Positions 1 through 10,311 of a stretch of 64,000 nt of DNA are shown piece after piece. The stretch's first letter is position 1. The number at the start of each line of letters is the position of its first letter. The position numbers and the translations under genes are program-made. Under the pieces are notes generated by a model. That model ran no database searches. It was not told where the DNA came from and saw only the letters and a list, made by a program, of their open reading frames with translations. Source of the stretch: Macrothele yani (taxonomy: Eukaryota > Arthropoda > Arachnida > Araneae > Macrothelidae); assembly GCA_039090855.1 (NCBI GenBank), contig CM077013.1, forward strand, positions 139,893,240 to 139,957,239, written 5' to 3'.

Positions 1-695
1 GGTGCACGACACAGAGCTATGAGCCTCGCTTGGTCACGGCAACACCGACAATGGACATTTGATGATTGGAAACAAGTAGCCTGGTCTAACGAGTCGGTTT
101 CCAACTGTATCGGGCAGACGGAAAGATTCGTGTGTGGCGCTAACCCCATGAAGCCATAGAACCCGCCTGTCAAAAGGAACTGTACCGGCTGGTGCAGGGA
201 ACGTAATGGTATGGGGTGTGTTTAGCTGGACTTCACTGGGACACCTGGTACGTCTACAAACGTCTGTGACCGGCCAATGCTATGAGCGCATCCTTTCTGA
301 CGAGGTATACCAGTTCATGTCCTTCATTCATGCTGATGAGTTGGGCCTGTTCCAACAGAACAATGCACCTCCATATAAGTGTCAGAACGCCACATTATGG
401 TTAGAGGAGCATTCAGCTGAGTTTGGGGTGTTGCCAACTCACCCGAGTCCCCATATCTGGACGTGATGAAACACGTTTGGGATACCATGCAACGCGCTAT
501 CGAACACAGGAATCCGAGACCTCGGAATACACCCGAATTGTGGAACGCTCTGCAGGATGTATGGCGTGCATTGCCTACAGCATATTTCTACGAGCTGGTG
601 GAGTCCATACCCCGTCGTATTTCTGCAGACCGGCGCTCCCGTGGGGGACCTACCAAGTATTAGACTGCTGTACCAGTTTTTCTGGCACTTTAGTG
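1..695 (+). pseudogene. Tc1-like transposase, 3' part of a broken element
   Basis: Tc1/mariner cut-and-paste transposase entering from the left edge. Frame 1 from position 1 reads RQWTFDDWKQVAWSNES and stops at 157-159. A second frame (206-466) contains MVWGVFSW and FQQNNAPPYK. A third (463-663) reads the typical C-terminus ending RRSRGGPTKY. At least two frameshifts and a stop break it. The first catalytic Asp (usually S/T-D-E-S) is Asn in SNES, and the second (QQDNAP) is Asn in QQNNAP, so the catalytic site is lost as well as the frame. The right end is CACTTTAGTG followed by TA at 696-697, the expected Tc1 boundary. The 5' end lies outside the window. Confidence 0.85.
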
Positions 696-1744
696 TATAC
701 AAAGGCAGTTCCATAAAAAAAGAGTAATTTTTTTTTGAGTTGGTAACAGTGCGAAGAGAAAAATAATCACGCAGACGACTAACTGAATTAAGGAGGTATC
801 TATGGCAACAGATATTAACCGTGGCAGACGATTCTGGTTTTGTTATTGCGCCGTGGTTTAAGGTGCATTTGCATTTCGCCATACAGCTATCGAGATGCGA
901 GTTTCAGAGTTAAGAAGTGAAATGCATTCTGCAATTAAAAAATTTTATCGTTTGGGTAAAACGGCTCCAGAAACAGTTGATTTAATGAAAAAAAGCTTAC
1001 AAAGATAAATATTTGAGTGAGTCTACGATTTTTAGATGGCACCATGATTTGAAAAAAGAGCGTTTGTCGGAAGAACTTGCGCCTAGGCCTGGTCCACCTG
1101 AAAGTGATGTTACAGAGCGTATTGTTAGCACTCTTTGAGAAATACTGCAAGAAGATCGACGAATGACGTGTGATGTCATAGCGGCGTCAACTAATATTTC
1201 AGAAACGTCGGCATTTCACATTCTACGCGCCAAATTACTGCTGTATCGTGTGTGTTCCAGATGGGTACCTCACCACTTGACGAGAGAACAATTGTTAGGC
1301 AGAGTTCAGGTGTGCCATGAGTGGAAACAAATGATAGCAAAGTATCCAAACTTTGTAAACGCAGCAGTAGCTGCTTATGAAACATGGGTTCACTATTTCG
1401 ACCCCTTCAGGAAGCGCACAACTAGTGTCTGGAAACACACAGACTTACCTCCTCCGAAAAAATTCCTCCAAACTAAATCAGCTGGGAAGGTGATGATGAT
1501 GATAATTTTCTTTGATCATAAAGGTGTAGTCTACCAGCATACCGTTCCTCCACAAATTACTGTCAAAGCTGAGTAATTACATTTCAGTCTTAAAGCGTCT
1601 GCGATGACATATATTGATTAAGAGCACGGAACTGGTAGGCAAGTGGATCCTACATCATGATAACGCCCGAGCACATGTGGCTGCTTGTGTTAAACAGTTT
1701 CTTACGAAATACAGTATTGAAATCATGCCACAACCTGCCTACAG

Positions 1745-3149
1745 TAGAGGTCTGCACGGTCCCGGGCCGGGCCTTTGTTCATTTCCAAGTTGGGAAAATG
1801 GGCCGGGCTGGGCCTTCAATATTTAATATAAAACAGACATGGGCCGAGCAGGGTCTTTTTTTTTTTTTTATGAGCAAAACGATCGCTGTACGGTGCCTTT
1901 CTCGTTCGGAAAACTCGCAACATACAGCAGCAGGATAAGATTGAATAATTTCCGTTGATGGAAAAAATATAAGTTTTACGACATCCTCCCCTCCTACAAA
2001 ACAATTGGAGTGGGTCAGCTTCCTTAGTTTTTCAATGTGAATGTGGTCGCTTCTCTCTACCTAACTTCCACCCTCCTCTCATGCATCAGGGCAGGCCATT
2101 AACAGCAGCATTTTTAAACCGAGCCACCCTCTCGCAGACTAGAGCTGTCGCAGACGATCTTTTTTATTGTTCTGGTCGGCGGCACTTTGTTCTCTAGATG
2201 TGTGAAAAGCTTTTAAGTTGTCTTTAATGGCACTGGAGAAATAAGCTGGGAGAAACTTCTGTGTATAAATCTGTGCCGTATTTTTCCCATTTATACTCTC
2301 AGGCAGCCTTTTCCAAAACTTCTGTGACACTGGTTAGCTGGGCAGTCTGTCGTTGTTTTCCCTTATCATATGCTCAGTTCAGTGTTGCTGATAAATACTC
2401 TTCCATACTTATTATGGGGTTTAAGAAAGCGAAAGATTTTCGCGAAGTAATCGCTTCCGGGGAATATGTGCTTGTAAAAAATGTAAAGGGGAAAAGCCAT
2501 GTTTGGAAATACTTTAAATTACTGTCCCGTTCTGAAACTAGCCGGTCGGAAAACGTTGTGCAGTGCCCTAAATGCAAAACCTTTTTGAGTTACGATAGCA
2601 CAAAATCTGGAACATCACATCTTAAGTGGCACAAATGTGTTCCCCCCACACATACCAGAGACATATTGGGTTCCAGCAATATGATATGCCAGTAGAGATA
2701 GGTGCAGTTTATAAAGCCATAAAATCTTCTCCCAGTGGAACGATCGGACTCATAACTCTGGATATTTCGCACTTTTCGAATTACCTCCCCCCCCATCCCT
2801 AAGGATATTTCCGGGTCCGACGGTAGGGAATGATAATTTGAAAACCCAGAAAATTTGAAAGGCATAGAAATTATCCTTCCCATGCAATATTTTTGAGAAT
2901 ACAAGCCCCCCCCCTCTTCCTCGGAAGTCACGTGACTTATACCGAGTCTCAGAAATATTCTGAATTAACGTTTATTGTAATAGAATACGTGTTGCAATTA
3001 AGAAAACGAAAACTCTTCAGGAGTCGAATGACCGAGTGCACAAGTGTCAAATTCGTGTTTTCTTAATTGTTGAAATTTTACGGGCCGAGCTCTAATTTAA
3101 AAATTTAAACGGGCCGGGACTTCCAAATTAAGGCACGTGCAGACCTCTA
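1745..3149. mobile_element. non-autonomous hAT element with BED-finger remnant
   Basis: The 1405-bp element has 14-bp terminal inverted repeats, TAGAGGTCTGCACG on the left and its complement on the right. It is flanked by a perfect 8-bp duplication GCCTACAG (1737-1744 and 3150-3157); 8 bp is the hAT target size. GGGCCGGGC-type motifs recur just inside both ends and are plausible transposase-binding repeats. It retains only the N-terminal BED finger (2414-2695), so it is an internally deleted copy that would need a transposase in trans. It sits inside the mariner coding region and is therefore younger than it. Confidence 0.9.
2414..2695 (+). CDS. BED zinc-finger remnant of a hAT transposase (93 aa)
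   Basis: Short frame starting at ATG 2414 inside the hAT element. Residues about 17-75 carry a basic aromatic stretch (VWKYFKL), then VVQCPKCKTFL and HLKWHKC: the C-x2-C ... H-x4-H pattern of a BED finger, the DNA-binding N-terminus of hAT/ZBED transposases. The RNase H-like catalytic core and C-terminal dimerisation region are absent before the stop at 2693-2695. An in-frame upstream extension to 2261 exists, but the 2414 start gives the compact domain. It could be a truncated protein that still binds the element's ends, or just a fossil. Expression is unknown. Confidence 0.7.
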   Translation: MGFKKAKDFREVIASGEYVLVKNVKGKSHVWKYFKLLSRSETSRSENVVQCPKCKTFLSYDSTKSGTSHLKWHKCVPPTHTRDILGSSNMICQ

Positions 3150-3300
3150 GCCTACAGTCCTAACCTTGCTCCGTGCGATTTCTGGTTGTTTCAAGCAATA
3201 AAGAAGTTCCGTGGCTCAACATTCAACACAGATGCTGACGTTATTCAAGTTGTACACGGGTCGCTAAAGCAGCTTCCACAAAATACCTCCACCACATACT

Positions 3301-3517
3301 TTTTTTTTTGATTGGAGATTTAACCACCACGGTGAGCAACTCAGTGAAATATAAGCAGTCGCCTGTCCCTAATTTAGGGCCACTGGTTCCAGGGAAGGAA
3401 GATAGCCAGCACCGTAAAACAAACACAACATCAATGTCTCACCGGTATTCGAACCCGGACCCCTTTCGGACGAATGATCAGAAGCTATCGCTTTGACCAT
3501 TGCATCACCAGGGCAGC
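3301..3517 (-). repeat. tRNA-derived SINE (family A), in mariner
   Basis: On the minus strand it has a tRNA-like head (degenerate box A, box B GGTTCGAAT), then a core with CTGGAACCAGTGGCCCTAAA and CACGGTGGT...TTAAA, then a poly(A) tail (T-run from 3301). Target duplication CCACATACT flanks it (3292-3300 and 3518-3526). This family recurs across the window and is called family A below. Short open frames over it are not genes. Confidence 0.9.
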
Positions 3518-3672
3518 CCACATACTTTGAAAAGTGGACTGACCGAAAGGGCTGTTGCATATCATCCGAAGAAAAATACTTCGAGAAAGAATAACATATA
3601 TCTTGCGGTAGTTATATTTCTTTATTTTGGGTTATTTTACTCTCACTTTTTATGCAACAGCAGTTGTCTATA

Positions 3673-4915
3673 TACTATATTGACAAAAGTCACCGGTCAT
3701 TCCTTCAAAAGCAAATGAACGGATCCGCTGCGTTGTTTAGGTGCCCGGTACAGCTGCAAACGGTATAAAAACCAGCCTGCAGCTGACCGCGATCATATTG
3801 CACTGTGTGGTTGAGTGAAAATGTCGCGGCGGGAGAGAACTGACTTTGAGAAAGGAAGGATTGTTGGGTGTTATATTAGTGGGTTGTCCATAAGAGAAAC
3901 CGAGAGGCGTTTAAACATACCCAATCCAACTGTTTTAGATGTACTGAATACGTGAAAAACACATGGCGTGCCTAAAGCAGCAAAACGTACCGGCAGACCA
4001 AAGAAAATCAGTGATAGAGGACGTCGAAGCCTCAGCAGAGTCGTTACAGCTAATCGACGGAGTACTGCACAAGACCTCGGTGTACAGGTGAGTAAAAATG
4101 CTGGAACCTTGGTATGCACACGTACCATTCGCAGAGAACTTCATTCCATGGGATACCGTGGTCGTGCGGCTGCTCACAAGCCTTTCATCTCCACTCGGAA
4201 TGCTACTCGTCGTTTAGCATGGTGTAAAGAACATTTATCATCGTGGACCGTAGATCAATGTAAACGGGTCCTATTGACTGATGAAACCAGATACACGATC
4301 CATCAGTCTGATGACAGTGTGTGAATATGGCGGCATCCGGGGGAACTCTATTTACCATAGTGTACTGTTCTAAGGTCACGTTTGGAGCTGGCAGTTTACC
4401 CATGTGGGAGTAGTTTTCATGGTTATGGTTCCGGCCCATTGGTTATCGTAGACAAACCTGTTAACCAGCACGTCTACCAGGATATTCTGGACAATTATGC
4501 CCTACTAACTCTGTGGCAGTACTATGGAACTTTGTTAGTACCAGCAGGATAATGCGCCGAGCCATAAAGCAAGGACTGTTACGGTGTGGTTTGACTATAA
4601 TTCCATATCGTGTGTGGACTGGCCAGCACAGAGTCCTGATCTTAATCCCATAGAGCACCTATGGGATGAATCAGAGCGCCGCATAAGAAGTTAGGAACCA
4701 AGGCCTACTACTAAGCAAATTAACGGCAGCATTATCTACTGAATGGAAGCGCATACCTATCGCTGTGTTCCAAAACTTTGTCGAAAGCATGTCTCGAAGG
4801 GTCAGGGCACGCATTAAGGCAAAAAGTGGACGGACACCTTACTAATGTACATATGTCAATAAATGATATGTTGTGTTTCTCTTCTAGGTGTTCGGTTACT
4901 TTTATCAATATAGTA
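3673..4915 (+). mobile_element. Tc1-like element, copy 1 (TATATTGACAAAAGT ends)
   Basis: About 1243 bp with imperfect inverted ends, TACTATATTGACAAAAGTCA on the left and CGGTTACTTTTATCAATATA on the right, after a TA at 3671-3672. It is the same family as the element at 23461-24706, in opposite orientation. The promoter-side leader (3690-3821) contains ATAAAACC at about 3767. An RTE tail starts immediately at its right end. Confidence 0.88.
3822..4840 (+). pseudogene. Tc1-like transposase, copy 1
   Basis: Starts at ATG 3822 (MSRRERTDFEKGRIVGCYIS), the paired-like HTH of Tc1. One TGA near 3955 interrupts it, then 3968-4324 is open: GRPKKISDRGRR, the GRPK hook between the two HTH units, and the first catalytic motif LLTDETRY. 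After a stop at 4322 the remaining pieces show QDNAPSHKA (second Asp) near 4550 and SPDLNPIEHLWDE (third acidic residue, Glu) near 4640. The acidic triad is visible but the frame is broken several times, so it is inactive. Confidence 0.85.
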
Positions 4916-5290
4916 CATCATCCTCATTGTCAAACATTATCAATCTGCTGCTGGAGGAAGGCCTCCCCAAGTTTCTTTCACAACAGCCTGTCTTGTGCGA
5001 TTCTCCTCCATGTTACTCCCGCATACTTTCGAATTTCATCCGCCCATTTCCAATCTGGTCTTCTTCTGGGTCTTTTCCTGTCCCTTGGAATCCAGTCTAA
5101 AATTTCGGCTTTCCATCAATGCTCTGTCCTTCTGGCAATATGTTGTCATTTGTCATTTCAGGGATTTTACTCTGATCGTGATGTCTTCCACTCTTGTCAT
5201 TTTTCTGATCCACGGGTTCCTCTTCTTATTTCTCCTAGTTACACCAAGCACGCACCTCTCCGTGCTTCTTTGAGTTGTCCGCAGCCTGTA
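4916..5290 (-). pseudogene. RTE-type LINE, 5'-truncated 3' fragment
   Basis: Minus-strand copy of the last ~120 codons of the RTE ORF, also seen at 8380-8787 and 15393-15851: remnants of MTRVEDI-IRVKSLK, LDWIPRDRKR and the Trp-rich end. The 3' tail is a short CATCATCCTCATTG remnant of the ATG repeat. It abuts the right end of the preceding Tc1. Truncated near 5290, typical of LINE reverse transcription. Not functional. Confidence 0.85.
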
Positions 5291-5628
5291 AAAACAACGA
5301 AAAAACAAACCCAACCCTGTTGCAACCAGCCACACAAAGCAAGATTTACCACCCTAAAATACGAAAAGCTAGAAGCTCTCTCCGCAATCCAAAAAATATA
5401 TATATTAAAGGAGACTGAAATAAACGAAGTAAAAATAAAAACCAGTTGCAAACTGAATAATCGTAGCCGGACCACACTGCTCTAAGAACCCCAAACCATA
5501 TACGGTTGTATTAATAATACCTGCAAAATACAAATGAACGACACGAATACAGTATAATCACACACTACATCAAAATAATTATCAAGCAGCACATCCTTTT
5601 GTAAAATAAACAAGTCATTAAATCATGC
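5291..5628. other. unassigned AT-rich sequence
   Basis: A frame to 5485 reads through this stretch in continuation of the RTE shadow frame, but it has no recognisable motif. From about 5500 it is AT-rich. The last part (AAATCATGCAA) resembles the flank of the second TACGCTTTCC element near 27500. No gene seen. Confidence 0.5.
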
Positions 5629-6092
5629 AACGCTTTCCAACATACCGTAAATCGCGCGCAGACAATCCGTCCTCCATGTCCAGACTACTGATTCGTTCAG
5701 TATACCTCCGGAACAACATACCAAAGTTTTGTCGCAATTGAAGCATTTTTACTCAGGTTATGAGGATAATGACTGTGGAATAAATCTCACTCCTGTGCCC
5801 TGACCCCATTTCGATGATATTCAACAAAACCGGTTCAGTGTACCTCCGGAACAAGATACTAAAGTTATGTCGCAATCGAAGCATTTTTACGTAAGTTATG
5901 ACGGTTAAGGGCGATGGAATGGATCCCGCTCCTTTGTCCTAACCTTTGACCCCATTTCGCCCAAGGTTGTCCCCCTACCACATACTAAAATTCCATCGAA
6001 ATCGATCCATTTTTACGCTAGTTATCGTGCGGACAGACAGACGGACAAACTGTAGGATATACGCTTCTTCAACCTATTGTTGGAAAGCATAG
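5629..6092. repeat. short element with ACGCTTTCCAACATACC ends, internal ~165-bp units
   Basis: Left end ACGCTTTCCAACATACC (5630-5646), right end TTGTTGGAAAGCATAG (6077-6092): inverted ends of at least 11 bp. Inside are two to three degenerate direct repeats of about 165 bp, each containing TTTGACCCCATTTCG, then CATCGAAATCGA-CCATTTTTACG and TTATGACG. A GGACAGACAGACGGACAAAC run precedes the right end. A larger copy lies at 27521-29519. No coding capacity; transposon class unknown. Confidence 0.7.
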
Positions 6093-6259
6093 AAAAATAC
6101 GACATGTAAATGTTTAAAATGTCAGTGAAAAGGCGCTTGCTGTTTCGGAGCAGCGCCCTCTGAACTGTTCCGTCTTGGGTATAAAGAGTTGGCTCAAACG
6201 AGATGTTGCAATCGCTTAAGAGCCGACATTGAGTTAAAAGGATGTTTCTTGTGTCTCGC

Positions 6260-6530
6260 TATGCCCCGTCGCCCAAGAAGGTCGCGTTATGAACACCTGA
6301 CGGACTTTGAGCGACGAAGGATTGTTGGGTCGAGAGAAGCTGGATTTTCCTACCGCTAAATTGTCATTCGTACGTGACGAGAAGCCAATATAGTGATGCG
6401 AATGTGGCTTCAGTGGACACATGAGACTTGGACGCACAGAAACCCGAGAAATGGATCACAAAATCGCACGACTGCACGAAACCACATACACCTTTCTTTA
6501 CAAAGCGTTGCATTCAGAGACTTTTTTCCG
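6260..6530 (+). pseudogene. Tc1-like transposase, N-terminal fragment
   Basis: ATG 6260 opens MPRRPRRSRYEHLTDFERR followed by RIVGSREAGFSYR, the first HTH of a Tc1-like transposase from a family different from the 3.8-kb copy. A TAA at about 6358 and further breaks follow. The fragment ends near 6530. Leader 6093-6259 has TATAAAG at about 6180. It may be the 5' half of the Tc1 whose 3' half lies at 9842-10311, but the intervening elements prevent a firm link. Confidence 0.7.
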
Positions 6531-6588
6531 GGACGGGGCAATAACAAATTTTGAAGGGGCTTAAGCTTGTTGACTGATTTTATACATA

Positions 6589-7685
6589 TGTTACCGTAAA
6601 AGTGTATAATTCAGTTATATCATAGAATACCTAGTTATTTCGTGAAAAAACTGATCAAGTTAGTTAAAGCGTGTAATAAATTAATAATTCTACACTTTAA
6701 CTAGTTATTCCATGAAATAACTAGGTATTCTATAAATGAACTAATGATAGACAGTTAACGTGTAAAATAAACAATTTGACTGAATTATACAGCATACAAA
6801 ATGCTATTTATATAAAGACACAATACAGTCATTTGTTACAACAGGGATTACTAAAATGGCATTTGGAATTGCATAGAACATTTCTAAAACAAATACAATT
6901 TTTGTTGACACACTGCGTTTTACATGAACATTTCTTAAATCCTTGACCGGTACCTAAACTTTGAGCTGTAGGCAACCGACCGGAGCGATTTCTCTATATC
7001 CGGCACTTCTTCGATCTGAATTAGTTTTTGTTCACAGACGCTGAACTGGGATCGGGAATATAGTTGTTTTATGCGGCCGTTTCTTGTTCCCAATTGAAAA
7101 AATCCTTCTTCGGTTATTTTTATGATAACAGCTAAAATAGAGCTGGAGCCACCCCTTCCTCTATCAACTTCAGGTACTGGGACACGGAATTGTAAGCCTC
7201 ACAGAGGCTTCAGAATGAGATTTATCTGACATTAATTCCATCTTCTTAGCTTGAATTTCCAAACATTCTTTAGAGTTTTCTCTTTCCCTCTGAACATTCA
7301 GTTCATTAAAACACAATCTGCAGATCTTCTGTACAACTTTGTGTTCCAAAAAGTCTTCTAAACACGACATGTCGACAGGCTCATTACATTTCGAACAAAA
7401 ACGAAACATAAAAGTTAATATCATTATTATTATATAACACTTTATAGTGGGTTGAAAATGGTGTGCTATTTCTGACCAGTGGTTCTCACTTTACAGTCTT
7501 TTGAATTTGGGATTTATTTACTCGGTTATTTTACTATTTTACGGGGTGTAGATCGTTATTCTATGAAATAACTAGTTAAACCATAGAATACAAGTGAGTT
7601 TAATGCTTTAACTAATTTGATCAGTTATTTCATGAAATAACTACGTATTCTATGAAATAACGGATTTCATACTTTAACGATAACA
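6589..7685 (-). mobile_element. Ginger-like DNA transposon, internally deleted, TGTTA ends
   Basis: 1097 bp flanked by CATA on both sides (6585-6588 and 7686-7689). Terminal inverted repeats of about 140-160 bp begin TGTTACCGTAAAAGT on the left and TGTTATCGTTAAAGT on the right (reverse complement). They are full of the palindrome TAGTTATTTCATGAAATAAC and AGAATAC motifs. The interior encodes on the minus strand a zinc-binding segment and the C-terminal module seen after the integrase core in KRBA2/Ginger-type proteins. From memory, Ginger elements have 5'-TGTNR termini and short, about 4-bp, duplications; both fit. The catalytic integrase core is absent. Confidence 0.72.
6900..7424 (-). pseudogene. 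KRBA2/Ginger-type integrase C-terminal module
   Basis: The minus-strand frame begins at 7424 (MILTFMFRFCSKCNEPVD). It has CSKC, then CRLCFNELNVQRERENSKE and QAKKMELMSDKSH (about residues 10-72). Near 7178 the frame shifts and continues as VPVPEVDRGRG, then a segment with GFFQLGTRNGRIKQLYSRSQF and EVPDIEKSLRSVA, ending near 6900. The VPxVDRGRG ... LGTRNG ... YSRxQF order is characteristic of the region downstream of the DDE core in KRBA2-like integrases of invertebrate mobile elements. The core (D,D,E) is missing, so the piece cannot be catalytic. Identification is from recalled family patterns and needs a search. Confidence 0.68.
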
Positions 7686-7689
7686 CATA

Positions 7690-8275
7690 CAGTACAATCA
7701 CAATTATGTTAAGATATCAGGTTCTCGTGCGGAATGAGTCAATCATAAAAGCTTAAGGTAGCAGTCTGAAAAGCAGATAATTAAAACACTACGCAGGCTT
7801 CCGATGAAGTGAAGAACTTATTTATTGTTAAAAGATTAAAAATAAAGTCATAAGAACTTTTGGTCTTCCTAAAGACCATCATCAGATGGATGTACTGAAG
7901 GAGCATTTTGGGTGGGGAGACATAAGTAACCTACAGGCGGTATATGGTGATCAAGACGTCAATCCAAATATGATGATTTAAATCGATATATGAATACATA
8001 CAATCAAATGGTCAAATTATCAAATAATTAACATAACAAGACAAGTAAGACGTAGAAACAGAATAAATAAATGAAGATGAACATAAATATGCTGTTAAGA
8101 AATGGCCTATCCAAATACTGCCTATGAAAGACAGTAAACAAAGGTCAACATTATCCTAATTGGAAAGAGGCAAAAATCAATACAACATCACGTAGCATCT
8201 CCTCCTTATTATTCACCGAAAGTTTGATAATTGCTGAACATGGAGCTTCCTGTTTTATTGACAATACACCAGTCT
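7690..8275 (-). repeat. retroelement-like repeat, copy 1 (inverted to 14946-15367)
   Basis: Minus-strand reading matches the plus strand at about 15060-15365: TCTACGTC-TACTTGTCTTGT, ATATCGATTTAAATCATCAT, CCCAAAATGCTC, GGAAGACC-AAAGTTCTTATG and CTTCATCGGAAGCCTGCGTA. This copy preserves CTGATGATGGTCTTTAGG, with a stem GGTCTT/AAGACC, at about 7866-7885. It resembles the hammerhead-like motif next to Penelope-like retroelement ends, but the core is not canonical. No open frame. The boundary at 8275 is set by the next repeat. Confidence 0.6.
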
Positions 8276-8298
8276 AATAAAGTGGCCACTCAGTGTAT
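8276..8298 (+). repeat. orphan Tc1-type terminal repeat
   Basis: TAATAAAGTGGCCACTCAGTGTA is identical to the right terminus of the Tc1 fragment at 10287-10309, in the same orientation. A second end of this family therefore lies directly beside the RTE tail at 8300. Confidence 0.75.
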
Positions 8299-9841
8299 AT
8301 ATATATATTATTATCATCATCATCATCATTGTCAACCATTATCAATCCACTGCTAGAGGAAGGTCTCCCCAAGCTTCCTCTACAACGGTCTCTCTTGTGC
8401 CAGTCTCCTCCATGTTACTCCCGCATACTTTCGAATTTCATCCACCCATCTCCCATGTGGTCTTCTTCTGGGTCTTTTCCTGTCCCTTGGAATCCAATCT
8501 AAAATTTCGCCTGTCCGTCGATACTCTGTCCTTCTGGCGGTATGTCCAGCCCATTGCCATATCAGGGATTTAACTCTGATCATGTCTTCCACTCTTGTCA
8601 TTTTTCGGATCCACGAGTTCCTCTTCTTATCTCTTCTGGTTACACCAAGCATGCACCTCTCCATGCTTTTTTGAGTTGTCTGCAGCCTTTGTATGTCTCT
8701 TTCAGTTAAGGTAGACGTCTCTGCACCATACGTAAGTACTGGAAGGATGCATTGATCAAACACTTTTCTTTTAAGACATAATGGCATATTGCTCTTGAAA
8801 ATTATGCTGTTTCTTCATAAAGCTCTCCAGGCAAGTTTTGTACGCCGATTAATTTCTTCATCAATGTGACCCTCACTTGATATCTGCTGTCCAAGATAAC
8901 GGTACGTGCCTGTTATCTCCAGGTTTTCTCCATCAATCGATAAATCTTCATTTCTTGTAATAGCATTGAACATCACTTTTGTCTTCTGAAAGTTCATTTT
9001 TAATCCCACTTCATTACTCTTGTCAGCAGGTTCCTGGATCATACTCTGCAGCTTTGATGGGGTAGTTTCAATAATGACTATGTCATCAGCAAAACGAAGG
9101 TGGATTAGATAATCTCCATTAATCTTTATCCCTTTATTTTCCCAGTTCAGTGATTGAAAGACATTTTCCATTGTGGCATTAAAGAGCTTCGGGGATATGG
9201 TGTCACCTTGTCTCACTCCTTTTCCAATTTTTATGTGTGTTGTATTTTCAAAGAGCCGAATCTTTGCATTTGCATTTTCATAGATGTTATTAATAATATT
9301 AATGTATGCATCTTCAATACCGCAGGATTTCAAAGCCATTGTAACTGCTGATGGTTTCACCGAATCAAAGGCCTTTTCATAATCGATAAAAGCCATGCAC
9401 AATGGAATTTCATATTCCCTAGCTCTTTCAGTTAGTTTCCCCAGTACGTGGATATGATCTATTGTGTTGTAGCCACCCATGAATCCAGCTTGTTCTCTCA
9501 GTTGAGCCATGTTCAGTGTTACCTTCAAGCGGTGTGAGAGAACTTTAGTGAAGATTTTATAAACCACTGATAGGAGGCTGATAGGTCTGTAGTTCCTGAG
9601 ATCCTCAATGTCACCTTTTTTATGTAGCAGGATTATTGTAGCGTTCCTCAGGAATCCTTCCTTCATTAAGGCATCGAGTGAAAATTTGGTCGAGTACTGT
9701 TTCGATTTCTCCACTTGCTTCTTGTATGATGTCTACAGTAATTCCATCTTCTCCTGGAGCTTTCCCCCGCTTCATGTTCTTGATTGCGTGTGCAACTTCT
9801 GCTGTGAGGACTGAAATAACTCTGGAATGTTTTCCTGGCAT
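8299..9841 (-). pseudogene. RTE-type LINE reverse transcriptase, 5'-truncated
   Basis: Minus-strand RTE copy. Coding remnants run from 9841 (NMKRGKAPGEDGI) through 9714-8815, a near-open frame with RPISLLSVVYK, the RT motif FIDYEKAFDSV, GVRQGDTISPKLFN, and FADDIVI (catalytic FADD). The 3' part (8787-8380) has LGVTRRDKKRNSWIRK and LDWIPRDRKRPRRRPHGRW. It ends in an (ATC)n tract at about 8310-8335 (ATG repeat on the element strand). Frameshifts lie near 9714 and 8800. The endonuclease half is absent. Truncated at a Tc1 sequence at 9842, so it may have inserted into that transposon. Confidence 0.9.
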
Positions 9842-10311
9842 GTTTTGGGCCCTTTAATTCGTGTTGATTAACGTCTGACTGGCACATCATATCTAAGCAT
9901 CGTTGCGGACCAAGTGCATCCTATCATGTGGATGGTTTATCCCAATGGCGATGACTACTTTCAACAAGATAATGCGTCCTGCCATGGTGCTCGTATTGTG
10001 CAGGATTGGTTTCAGGAACGTGCCGGTGAGTTTACTTTGCTTAGGTGCCCCCCCCCAATCTTCAAATCTCAACCCCATTGAGAATTTGTGGGATTAAGTT
10101 GAACGAGGCATCAGACAGCTGGATCCACAACCCTACAATCTCACACTCCTGGAAAGTGCTGTTCATCAAGCATGGTCTCAGATTCCACAAACCACCTAGC
10201 AACATCTCGTGGAGTCCATGTCACGAAGAATCGACGCAGTATTAAAGGCAAAAGGTGGCCCAACGAAGTACTGACGGTGTGGTCATAATAAAGTGGCCAC
10301 TCAGTGTATGC
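9842..10311 (+). pseudogene. Tc1-like transposase, C-terminal part and right end
   Basis: Frame from about 9891 reads VADQVHPIMWMVYPNGDDYF then QQDNASCHGARIVQDWF, with the second catalytic Asp. A change in a C-run near 10050 shifts the frame, and the next frame shows SSNLNPIENLWD (Glu retained, Asp replaced by Asn). The C-terminal segment runs to about 10262 (KGGPTKY-like). The right terminus is AATAAAGTGGCCACTCAGTG followed by TA. The 5' half is not adjacent. Confidence 0.85.

Larger units (their letters stand above)
895..3590 (+). pseudogene. mariner transposase, interrupted
   Basis: The reading frame opens near ATG 895 with an HTH-type N-terminus (FYRLGKTAPE), is frameshifted near 1000 and has a stop near 1138. 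It continues at 1163-1576 (CDVIAASTNIS, then the VWKHTDLPPPKKF linker region) and at 1650-1744 with HHDNARAHVA, the second catalytic Asp. After the hAT insertion it resumes at 3158 with the partner motif NLAPCDFWLF, and after the SINE it ends near 3590. Segment order matches mariner (D,D34D). It is multiply broken and inactive. Confidence 0.82.
735..3665 (+). mobile_element. mariner-like element carrying a hAT and a SINE insertion
   Basis: Mariner copy whose coding sequence is split in three by two later insertions (1745-3149 and 3301-3517). Removing them, with one copy of each target duplication, rejoins the C-terminal catalytic segment. The probable left end (from about 737, GAGTTGGTAACAGTGCG) loosely matches the reverse complement of about 3633-3665, so the outer limits are approximate. 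The right end lies just before the next Tc1 element at 3673. Confidence 0.75.
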
